Positions 43,839 through 54,587 of a DNA stretch of 64,000 nucleotides are shown piece by piece. The position numbers and the translations under genes are program-made. Each line of letters starts with the position of its first letter. Within the stretch, counting starts at the first letter, position 1. Below the pieces are notes generated by a model. That model made no database searches and had not been told where the DNA came from. It saw only the letters and a list, made by a program, of their open reading frames with translations. The DNA is from Oenanthe sinensis (taxonomy: Eukaryota > Streptophyta > Magnoliopsida > Apiales > Apiaceae). The stretch is taken from contig CM053800.1 of NCBI GenBank assembly GCA_028671895.1, positions 24,511,886-24,575,885 on the forward strand, read 5' to 3'.

Positions 43839-46340
43839 CAATGGTACTGAATTCAAGAATTCAATCATGGAAGACTACTCTGCATTAAAAGGAATTTCTC
43901 AACAATTTTCTGCATCAGGAACTCCTCAACAAAATGGAGTTGTGGAGAGAAAGAATAGAACCCTCATAGAAGCTGCCAGAACAATGTTGGCAGAGTCTAA
44001 GCTACCAGTATATTTTTGGACAGAGGCAGTCAATACAACATGTTTCACTCAAAAATGTACTTCAATAAATATGCATGGAAAGACTCCTTATGAAATGATA
44101 AAGGACAAGAAGCCAAGTGTGAAACATTTTCACATATTTGGATGCAAGTGTTATGTACTGAAAGTACATCCTGAAAATCTGAGCAAATTTAAAGCCAAAG
44201 CAAATGAATCAATTTTTCTTGGATATGCATCAAACACAAAAGCATTCAGAGTGTTTAATCTCAGAACCAAAATTGTTATTGAATCTATTCATGTTGCATT
44301 TGATGATAAAAAGTTTACAGAATTGCAGGATGAGTCAGAGTTTACTACACTTGAATTTGAAAATCTAAAAAGTTCTAAGATAAATGAAGAAGATGAGGAT
44401 GAAGACCCTCAAGTAACCCCTAATCCAACACAGGAACCTGCACATTCTGAGGGGGAGCTAGGAAATACAACTCCAAATGATTCAGAGTCTAACAGGTCAG
44501 GGTCTACCCAGACAGAGTCTAGACAGACTGAGTTAAATTCCTCAGAATCTAACTCATCAGGGTCTGGATCAAGCAACTCTGAACCCTTGACAGAGTCAAG
44601 CAATTTAGGGGGAGCCTCTTCATTTGAATTTCACTTAAATACAGAAGATGCAAATGACTTAGGGGAGCTTCTAGTTCAAGAATCAATCTTCCACCAGCTA
44701 GAAAATGGACAAGAGGTCACACTCCCGACTTAATAATTGGTGACCTTGAGAGTGGTGTACAAACAAGAACAGCCACTCAAAATGAATGTCTTTATAGCTG
44801 TTTTCTCTCAAAGAATGAACCCAAGAAAATTGAGGAAGCCTTGCAAGACCCTGATTGGATAATTGCAATGCAAGAGGAATTGAATGAATTTGAGAGAAAC
44901 AAAGTGTGGAAACTTGTACCAAGGCCTAAAGATAGATCAGTTGTTGGTGCAAAATGGGTATATAGAAACAAACTTGATGAGAGTGGAACTGTAATAAGAA
45001 ACAAAGCAAGGCTAATTGCAAAAGGATACTCACATGAGGAAGGAATTGATTATGATGAAACTTTTACACCAGTAGCAAGATAGGAAGCCATAAGAATGTT
45101 TCTTGCCTTTGCAGCTCATTCAAAATTCAAGGTGTATCAGATGGATGTAAAAAGTTCCTTCTTGAATGGAAAATTGGAAGAAGAAGTCTATGTGGAGCAA
45201 CCACCAGGATTTGTTGATCCTAAATATCCTGATCATGTTTACAGATTAGATAAGGCACTTTATGGATTGAAGCAAGCACCTAGAGCATGGTATGAAACTC
45301 TTTCAAAATTTCTTCTTGAAAATGGATTCATAAGAGGTACCATTGACAAAACTCTCTTTATTAGAAAGTATAAATGTGGCATTTTGCTTGTCCAAATTTA
45401 TTTTGATGATATTATATTTGGTTCTACTAATGAAAAACTCAGTGAAAAGTTTAGTAAACTAATGCAGTCAAATTATGAAGTGAGCATGATGGGAGAATTA
45501 AACTTCTTTTTGGGGCTTCAAGTCAAATAGAATGATGATGGAATTTTCATCAATCAAACAAAGTATGTAAAAGAACTACTGAAGAAGTTTGATATGCAAG
45601 ATTCTGCAACTGCTAAAACTCCCATGTCAACAGCCACTAAGCTAGACTCTGACCCAAAGGGTAAGAAAGTTGACAACACTAGCTACAGAGGTATGATTGG
45701 CTCATTATTATATTTAACTGCTAGTAGACCGGATATAATGTTTGCAACTTGTCTGTGTGCTAGATTTCAAGCTGACCCCAGAGAATCACATTTAATAGCT
45801 GTAAAAAGAATTTTTAGATATCTCAAGGGGGCACAAACTCTTGGACTTTGGTATCCTAGAGAGTCATATTTTTCATTAATTGGTTATTCAGATTCTGACT
45901 ATGCAGGATGCAAAGTAGACAGGAAAAGTACAACAGGTCAGTGCCAGTTTCTTGGCAACAGATTAATTTCTTGGTTTAGCAAGAAACAACAGACTGTATC
46001 AACCTCAACAGCTGAGGCTGAATACATTGCCGCTGGGAGTTGCTGTGCTCAAATTCTGTGGATAAGAAATCAATTACTTGATTATGGACTAACATTCTCA
46101 AATATTCCTATGTATTGTGATAATACTAGTGCTATTAAAATTGTAGAGAATCCAGTCCAACATTCCAGAACAAAGCACATTGATGTCAGGTATCATTTTA
46201 TTAGAGAACATGTTGAAAATGGTACTGTGACACTTCACTATGTTCTAACTGACAAACAGATTGTAGACATTTTGACAAAACCACTTAATGAGTCTACCTT
46301 TCTTAGACTGGTAGGTGAATTAGGTATGTTAAACATGTAA
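43839..46340 (+). pseudogene. pol: Copia A pol, C-terminal part (integrase, RT, RNase H)
   Basis: This starts at the second catalytic Asp of the integrase and includes GVVERKNRT with the catalytic Glu. A Ser/Glu/Asn-rich linker follows, with repeated SES/TES words encoded by AGAGTCT-type sequence. A frameshift lies near 44680. Reverse transcriptase (VGAKWVYRNK; YFDDIIFGS, with Phe where Val is usual in the YVDD box) and RNase H (YSDSDYAGC, STAEAEYIA) follow. In-frame TAG codons are at 45081-45083 and 45528-45530. It ends LGELGMLNM at a TAA (46338-46340). The YFDD variant could lower polymerase activity. Confidence 0.92.
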
Positions 46341-46809
46341 GTGATTACAAATTACAAGAAGCAAGGTATGTACTTTAATTATAGCTCCTGATGTGTCAAA
46401 CTATAATTTGTTAATGCAAAATTCTTGAGGTACTTTATCTTGACAGAGTCTAGTTTTTAGACTCTGACGAGTCTGTAGACTCTGACTAGTCTGTAGACTC
46501 TTAGAGTCTGTAGACTCTGAAAAACAATTATCGTCTAGACTCCGAAACGGTTCAAGTTCGCGCCTGCAGACTCTGATTGTGTCTAAATTGTTCAAATGAC
46601 TTGAAATAGGCGGTAACAGTTGTTTTTGACTGGAGATAGACTGTAGACTCGTGTGTATTGTATGCAACTTGAACAAAATAGAATTTTTCGTACAATTTAC
46701 TCACTTGTTTCTTGCAATTATTTTTTAAGGCACAAATATTCACATAGCTCTTTACGAACCCTAGCAAATTTGTTCAAGCGAATTCATCACTTTCATCTCA
46801 ACGATTTCA
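46341..46809 (+). other. Copia A spacer with palindromic AGAGTCT/AGACTCT cluster
   Basis: No gene is visible. Between about 46444 and 46645 there are about eight exact AGAGTCT or AGACTCT words on alternating strands (for example GTAGACTCT and AGAGTCTGTAGACTCTGA), so the transcript could fold into stems. The ATG of ORF3 follows at 46810. Confidence 0.85.
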
Positions 46810-49800
46810 ATGGCTGCTATCTCAACTGTGATGAGGGGACCCAAAGCTATCGCATTCACCTTTGAAGACTTTGAGTTCATGACCACTAACCATGTGGCAG
46901 CCCTTGGCGACAAGAAAGGGGTAGATGCTGACTACTATCTTATGATGGATTTCTTGGAGTAGAGTGAGCTCAGTTATATACTCAAGGCATCACCAGTGAT
47001 TCATATGGATGCTGTTTCACAAGCCTAGAGCTCTGCAAAGGTAGTTGATCCTTCTCAGGATCAACCAGGTAAAATCATGTTCACCTTTGGCTCCACTACT
47101 TTTGATGTAACTGCAGATATACTTAATTCTGTGTTTAAACTGCCTATTAAGTCTTCTTTTGATAATACTATATCTGATGATGATATTAAAAGCATGTTTA
47201 AGGCAATAGGTTATTCTGCTAGCTTAGATAACACGAGTAAGATAACTAGGCCATATTTAAGGAAGGAATGGTCCTTTTTCTATGACCAACTTGCTAAGTG
47301 CTTTACTGGTAAGTGTAGTGGTTTTGATGTTATTACTGCTATTACTTATCAAATTGGTCTCAGTCTCCTGTTTGACAAGGTGATCAACATTGGTGATATG
47401 TTTCTCACTCAAATAGGAGCTAAATTAAATAATGTGCAAGAGGGGAGGAAGAAAGTCTACTATCATAGATTTCTCATGATTCTCCTCAAACACTTCATTC
47501 CTGACATGTCAACCAAGTTGGCAGATGATTGCTGTGTGCAGGCATACAAACAGCAAATGAGGATATTCTCTGACATCATGAGAATTGATGACAAAAAGAA
47601 GAGTCTACCTGCCATGCACTATCCACAGGTAATGCAGGTACAACTCTCAACCTACAAACCTTTTATCTACAATGCTTCATTTTTTGGTGGTGAAATGGTG
47701 CAGGAGCAAGTAATGGAGAGTCCCCCTGCACCTACCCAAGTCACCCAATCACCTTCAAAGAAACAATCTTCAAAACCAAAATCCAAAAAGAAACCAACCT
47801 CTGGTGTCTCTCAACAGGCACCAGTTATAAAGAGGAGGAAATTGATTCAATCTAGGCTTATAGATGAGCATAGTGATGAGGAGCTCAACCCTCTAGAGAA
47901 ACAAGTTGTTGAAGGTCTTTCTTTGCTAAAAGAAGGTCATGAAACACTTGATTCTAACCCTCAAGCCAAGTCTGTAGACTCTTCAAAGGCTACAGACTCT
48001 GAAAAACTTAGGAATGCACCTCAGGATTCTCAAATTGAATCTCCTGAGAAATTTTTTGCTCAGAAGTACAGAAGGTTGAGGAAGGCTTATTCTGCACACA
48101 CACACAAGCCTATTATTATTACTAACCCTGTTTTGCAGGAAACAGATGCTCCCAAGGCTCCTGCAGAGCCAGAATTTGAAAGCAAGAAATTACCTGAACT
48201 AGAGTCTAATGTTGAGTCAGAGTCTAGACTGCCTTTAGACTCTGAGCATGAGACATTTTGGGAAGGAATGCCATTGGATGCAGCCTCAAGTCTGATTGAT
48301 GAGATCATTACTCCAAGTGATGAGGCACTGCTATTCTTATATCCTTTGGTGGAGTCAATTGAAGATCCAGAGCAACATCAGACTAAATCTCAAGTCTTGG
48401 ATTTTCTTTCAACCTATGAAGCCCTAAGGAAGAGAATGGAATAGGAGCTACAAATGTCTGCACAGGATTTGGTCAAATCTTTATACAGCTACCTATTCAA
48501 CTCTTCATTCCAAGAAAAAGCAGCTGGGCTCATAGAAGGTAGGATATCTGAAGTTCTCAAAGCACTAGGTGTGCTAGACTCCGAAAAGCAAATCACAAAG
48601 AAGCCTAAAAAGCTTAAGATCTATAAAAGGAGAGAATCAGAGTCTGTTGCTGAGTTGGAAACTGAGATTGAGCAACCGGTTTTTGATTATGAAGCAATTT
48701 GGGATCAAGGGATTACCTACAGGACAACTATTGATTGGATTTCTACTATTCAGCCTCTTTCAAGGAAAGTGGTTGATTTTCTTGTCCAAAATGTAGGAAA
48801 GGTGGCCAACAAATAGATCTATCCGACCTATGAAAGTAGATTGGATCAACTCAAGGGCTCACATTATCACAAGATTGCAAGGGAACTGCAGGATTCCTTT
48901 CACTTGACTTTTGCCCAGGCCATCAATGCACTCCATGCCAGGATCTTTCTCAATGGACACTTGGATGCATTAACTTTGGTAGAACCAGAGGAGGTAGCAG
49001 GTGATGCAAGGCAGTTGGAGGTTGGGACTAGTGCACCAGTGGTGACTAGTGATAAAGATGCTCAGTCAACCTCACCCACACAAGAACCACCTAGTCAGAG
49101 GTTGGGTGATAGTGGGGCAGAGGAGTATGCTGTTGGGCCCTCCTTGGCAACTCACCAAAGAGTTGATGAGAACCCCAGTGATATGGGAGGACAGACTCTG
49201 ATGGATGCTCATGAAAAAATTTTCCAATCTATTCTATCAGAGTCTATCCACCTTGAGGGGGAGTCTCATGCACAAACAGTCAAAGATGGTGACACTCAGA
49301 CTCTGGCTTCTAATGAAGTCATACTGAAGCAGTCAGAGTCTAGAGTAGACCCTGAGACTGGAATACTGGAGCCAACAGACTCTGAAAAGATAGAAGATGA
49401 CTGTAAGGGTTCAGAATCTATTGCTGCTCACCCCTTGGTGGAAACCCCTAGCCTTCAGACATATGAAGGGGTTCCTCTCCATCAAGGTGGTTCAGGTATT
49501 GAAGCACAATTATTATCTCTCAACCCCTCTTCTGTAGGATTATTAAGTGCACCCTCCAAAATGAGTGAAAAAATATCTGAGAGGCTTGCACTGGTCCAGG
49601 AAAAAGGAGAGGTAGAAAAGGCTGTAGAGAGCCTGAGTGAGATTGAGAAAGTGGGTGCCCAACCCCACTGTGAGACTGAGAGATTAGGGTATCCTGAACC
49701 TAGCTTTACTTATTGGGATCAAGATTTTCCAAAGAGTTGGTCCAATGAGTTGGGGCAGGGGATGGATGACAAGTCACTTTGTTTGCTTGTGCAGATTGGT

Positions 49801-51725
49801 AAACAAGAGGAAGCTCTTGCTGCTCAGAAGTCATTTACACAGAGACCACAACTTCATCTGGTGGATTCTCTAGCAAGGAGAGAAGATAGAGTCATGGAGG
49901 CTTTGGTGGATAACCATGTCATTTTACCCGAGGCTACAAAATTGAAGTCCGAAGAACCACTCTTGATCATGCCTATAAGGGTTAGACTTCCAGAGTCTAC
50001 AGTCTCTGATCACTCTCAGGAGGAGTCAGGGTCTATAGTCCCGTTTGCAGTTTCAGAGTCTACACCACCACCAGAGTCTGCACCTCAAATCATAAAGCTT
50101 GAGCCTGTTGCTGAGGACCTCACTTCTGAAGATGATGCTCCAATTAACCCTTCTTTTGTCTATTTTGATCTGGTGTTTCCTCAGTCTTGGGAGTTTGCAC
50201 AGCAAAGAGGCATAATTGATAAAGATTCTTTTGCTTGTATTATGGCCATTCATCAATCTGAGAGACTTCCAGCTTTTCAGAAAAAGTCCTTTTTACAGGA
50301 ACATGGTCACTATCCTGGTGAGGAAGATCAGGCCCTAGATAGCGAAGTTAAGACTGAGACAGAGACTGTTGCTGCTCAATTAGCTGGTGTGGTCAAAGAT
50401 ATTTCTCATATTCAAACCAAACTCACTGGTGTTGATAATGCTACTTCTCTGCTCAGTCCCAGATTTGACAGAATTCACTCCCTTCAATTATCCAAAGAAG
50501 TTTCTTTCAAGGATGCTGTTGTTTCTATCACTACCACTCAAGCCAATCTCCAAACTACAGTCTCTAATTTGACCTCTAAGGTTGATTCGGTCATTGCAGC
50601 ACATGCCAATATCTCCACAGTTCTTGAACAGATTCTTTTGGCTGTCACCAGTAATGATGATGTCAAAAAGGGGGAGAAGAAAGGTGAATCCTCCAGGAGA
50701 AATAAGGATGATGGTTGCAAAGATAAATCAAAGGGAGTTAATAGGAGGATAGATGGTGATGATGATGAAACTGGTGATAGTTCTCATGGTCATAGGGGTC
50801 TTGATGATGTGCAACAAAAGCACTCTGGAGTAGCAAAAACTCAAACACATCAGTCAGGGACTAGACATGGGAAATCAGAGTCTAAGTCAGACTCTGATAA
50901 GCAAAGAAAGAAGTCAGACTCTGATCAAACTCAAGAACCTTCATACTGGAAGTGCAGTCAGTCAAATCTGCAACTTAGAGCTAAAAAGAAGACAGGTCTT
51001 GGAGATTTTGAAGAATCTGATATTGACAGAATATCCACTCTAACCAGGGATCATCAATCCTTGACAGATAGGCAGTTTGAGAAGATCACACAGAAGCATC
51101 TAAACAAAGTGGTGTCTGCTCAAATTGTTTATAATGTTTTTGAAAGAAAGATACAAGGACTGGGAGGCACAGAAAAAGTGAAGAATGAGATGCTGATATA
51201 TTTCTTAGAAGGTGGAAGTGTAAGATGGATTAGTCAATCAAATTTTATTTTTTTCAAACAGGCTGAGGAATTATAGTACATTAGATTTCTCTTACAGATT
51301 GCATATGAAGTAAATAAGAGTAAAGAGGCTATCACTCACAAATGGTTCAAAGAGATTGACAAAAAGCTGACTTTGCACAGACAGACAAATCGACAAATGG
51401 GCAAATTTTCTTTAAAATATGTTGATACTGAGGGAAATGATCAAGTCATGCCATTGGAAGAAAAACAGATTAAATTTCAAGAAGGTGTGGGTCATTCTTT
51501 GGGTTTCAGCCTATGAGTGGGAAAGTTAGTGTCCTAATGTTGAAGGACTTAAAAGATCAAGAAAGCAGTGCAAATGATCTGAGAGCAGCTTACTGTCAAA
51601 TCAAATGCTCAAGTGAAGAAATGAAGAAGTTAAAGAAGTTTGTTGGTGAAGCTCTTGCAATTGTGGAGGAAAATATGCTAAACTCATTTTTGAAGAATAA
51701 TCCAGCCTTTGAGAAGATTAAATAA
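46810..51725 (+). pseudogene. Copia A ORF3 (giant post-pol ORF, broken)
   Basis: One frame of about 1640 codons runs from the ATG at 46810, broken by TAG at 46960, 47026, 48442, 48814 and 51274 and by a frameshift near 51500, after which it ends at 51723-51725. The N-terminal part has the ORF3 domain (MFTFGSTTFDVTADILNSVF, LRKEWSFFYDQL, YYHRFLMILL). The middle is acidic and Ser/Pro-rich with many AGAGTCT-encoded words. Later parts have two similar blocks (SFTYWDQDFPKSW near 49700 and SFVYFDLVFPQSW near 50150), that is, an internal repeat, then a probable coiled coil and a Lys-rich region over AGGGGGAG (50669-50676). The function is unknown. Confidence 0.8.
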
Positions 51726-51841
51726 GAAGTAATTCTTTTTCCTTTAAAATTCTTTTATATTGTTCTAGATTGATAGTTTTATTCTTTAAGTTTTGACAAC
51801 ATCAAACCTGGATTTATGCTTAGATTTTATAAAGCATAAAT

Positions 51842-51851
51842 AGGGGGAGAT
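51842..51851 (+). other. Copia A polypurine tract
   Basis: AGGGGGAGAT precedes TGTTAGGAAT, the start of the LTR. The decamer is the same as in Copia B and D. Confidence 0.92.
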
Positions 51852-52616
51852 TGTTAGGAATATATTCATTTAATGATGTACAAAATGCTAGAACAGGGTC
51901 TAGCTTAGTTTATTTGTAATAAGTCTTTCTAGTCTCTGAAATGTATAATCAGAGTCTAGATTGTCAACATTCATGTTACTTGTACTTGGAAGAATTTCTA
52001 TAGAAAGTGAAACCAGAGTCTGCATGAAGATCAGAGTCTGGAAGGTGATCAGAGTCTATAGACTATCAGAGTCTATGATCTATCAAAGTCTACATATGAT
52101 CAGAGTCTGAAGATCATCAGAGTCTGAAGGTTTCAAAGTCTATACAGTTAAAGTTAAATTTGGAAGAAGATCACAGGAATGGAAAGTCTTCGAAGATCAA
52201 GATAAATATATTGCAGATATGCTATGGGAAAGAAAGAGAATTCTAGAAGGAAACTGTCAACTAATAATTAGGAATTCTATTCCTATTGTAATTTATCTTT
52301 CTGTTATTAGTTGATAGGCAGCTCTCTATATAAACACTATGTAACCTAATTGTAAAAGAGTGGAAGTCGAACCATAATTTGTCTGAGTGATATTTTTGTG
52401 AGAGCCTAGAGATAGAGAGAGTTGTTGTGATAAACACAGAAAAGCTGCAAGGATTTGTGTACACCCTAGAAGAGTTTTGTATTTACAAATCAATAATACA
52501 AACAGTACTTATTCATATCTTTGTATTTGAGTTTTGTTTTTAATTTGATTTTAAATCAGGCAGAAAAGACACACAAGTATTCAACCCCCCCTTCTACTTG
52601 TGCAACTGGGAAAACA
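51852..52616 (+). repeat. Copia A 3' LTR
   Basis: This LTR starts TGTTAGGAAT. The end at AAAACA (52616) is inferred from the position of the C-tract (AACCCCCCCTTCTACTTG) relative to B and D, since the 5' LTR is outside the window. The TATA box TATATAAA is at 52327-52334. Seven AGAGTCT words lie between 51952 and 52130, upstream of the TATA box. The length of about 765 bp is short for the group, so the end could be off by some bases. Confidence 0.8.
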
Positions 52617-53947
52617 GGTAATCAACAAAGATCGATGTTATATGTCGGAAAAAGATCTGAGGAGGCTGAGATGCGGTGGAACGTTGTGGTTTATATGAGA
52701 TTTGGGGCTGAGATTGTTAAGTTTCAGAATAACTAGAATTTTCTTCTCTGAAGGCTCTGAGCTCTAATAATTACGCCCCCCAACAATGTGTCTATGTACC
52801 TCTATTAATAGGGAAAATAGAGGATCAAGCCCACGTAGTTCTTGGCAAAATAGAGGCCCGTTAGGAAACCAGAGTTTACTTCTTCGAATCGAATGCAGAA
52901 AAGGCAAGTGGAACCTTCCTGGAAGAGGTCTCTACATTTGGTCTTGTTTGGATAGGTCAAAGCCCAGTATAAGGTCCAAGGACTTCATGGATCCGACATC
53001 GACCCGGAAACCGTGGGCTCTGATCACTAGAGGTCAGAGACCACTACAACTATTTCCAAGGATACGTTGACTGGAGGTCAGCACTAGATCCATAATAAAT
53101 TGTAGGTCATGTCCTATGCCCGCAAACGAGGGAAACCCGATAGAGTACAAGGAAAAGATCTTCTAAGATAAGGTTAGCAGCATACCATAACTCCCCTACG
53201 AGGGTAACCCGAGGAATATGGAGATATAACCTTCAATAATTAATGATAGTCATAAATTACAGAGACGTTATTTAAAGGCAAGAGAAGACTTCAGGATGTT
53301 CGACCGGATTTTCTTCGGAAGTGGGCACGCCCTCCAGTCTCCGTAAAAGGGGCACGCCTGGAACAACTTATAGAAAATCACGTACAACAGCCTTCAACTC
53401 TTACTGACGACAAAGTCATCAACAGATCAAGGAACATAGTTGGAAATTCTAGTATAACAACTACCTCAAAGTCTTGAGATCATTGGAAATGTTCGAGAGA
53501 ATTGCTACCATATCAGTCAATAGGGCGCGTGTTGAGACCAACCATTACTAAAAAACTTTATTAAAACCTTCCCTAATATTTATAACTTCATTAACACTAC
53601 CAAAATTGATGCTTAAAGGAATCCACATCTTCTTTATAGTAGGCGCAACCTAGAAAGACACCCCGACCTTTCATCCTGTTCTACCAGAATCGACCCAAAT
53701 ACTAGAACACCTTTATTTTCCGGTTCCCAACTATTATCCTCTAATGCGCTCCCCTAAGGACTGCGCGGCCTAAGAAGATTATCCGTTCAAACTTACTCAG
53801 CTTCATAACTGTTATATACTCGCGCATATACAAAGTGGACAAACAATGGTTATTTCTTCATTCTTCTCATCATGGCCCAATGAAAGTATACCACGTGTCC
53901 ATGCTATCTTATCATATATATACCCCACTTCCTTTCTTCAAATAACA
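52617..53947 (-). repeat. Gypsy E 3' LTR, putative and truncated by Copia A
   Basis: No second copy is in the window, so this is inferred. A purine-rich run on the - strand (complement of 53948-53970) precedes TGTTATTTG and would be a polypurine tract and LTR start. A TATA box on the - strand (TATAAA, + coordinates 52690-52695) would drive transcription leftward. The rest of the LTR would lie to the left of Copia A, outside the window. I find no ORF of note here. Confidence 0.35.
53890..53930 (+). promoter_or_regulatory. Putative promoter of the antisense gene of Gypsy E
   Basis: A G-box core CACGTG at 53892-53897 is followed about 20 bp later by TATATATA at 53915-53922. A CT-rich, leader-like stretch (53928-53985) follows. 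This is the usual look of a plant core promoter and points into the antisense gene on the + strand. Confidence 0.5.
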
Positions 53948-54587
53948 CTTTTCTTCACTCTATCTCTTCGAAACCACTTTCAAGTCGCAACAGATATGTG
54001 CAAGGCTATACCAAGCACTTCCTCCGTCCAAAATTCACGTTTCTAGGCCTAAAAAACTCGTTTTTTCAATATGTACGTAATACTACCCTTTTTGTTCGAT
54101 TTCACCCGGTATTTTTTCTTAAAATTACAAAAGTCTATTCAAGTTCTTGAATGTTCTTCATTGTTCCTCGTGTATAATTGTATATATAGGCTGTAGATCT
54201 TATTTGTTTATTGTACTACCAACTGGAACATGTTCTTGGAATTTAACAAGCCATAAAGTTAGGGCGTGCCCCACTAGTAACCTTTATTCGAGGCTCCCTT
54301 ACACCAATTTAGATCCGCTATAATTTCAATAGATCGTCTCCATTACTCTTATGGGTTAACATAGCTGAGCGTGTCCTGGGCGCGCCTTACGTTGCCAATA
54401 CCTTAGAACACCCTCCATCTTTAATCATAAGGAATGTTGACAAAATACTTAGAGATCTATTTTAATACCATAGATCCCTTTGTCAGGGCACACCTAAACC
54501 ATAATACGACATTCGTCCTTCTATCTTACTTTCGGGACGTGCCTCTCCAAGGACGTACTAAGTGTTAAATTTTTGTCTTCATTTCAG

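Larger units (their letters stand above)
43834..52616 (+). mobile_element. Copia A, right arm
   Basis: This continues Copia A from its integrase motif DNGTEF through reverse transcriptase, RNase H, spacer, ORF3, polypurine tract and the 3' LTR. All seven in-frame stops I found are TAG, and there are at least two frameshifts. About 35 copies of AGAGTCT/AGACTCT fall in the element, none in the conserved enzyme domains. Confidence 0.92.
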
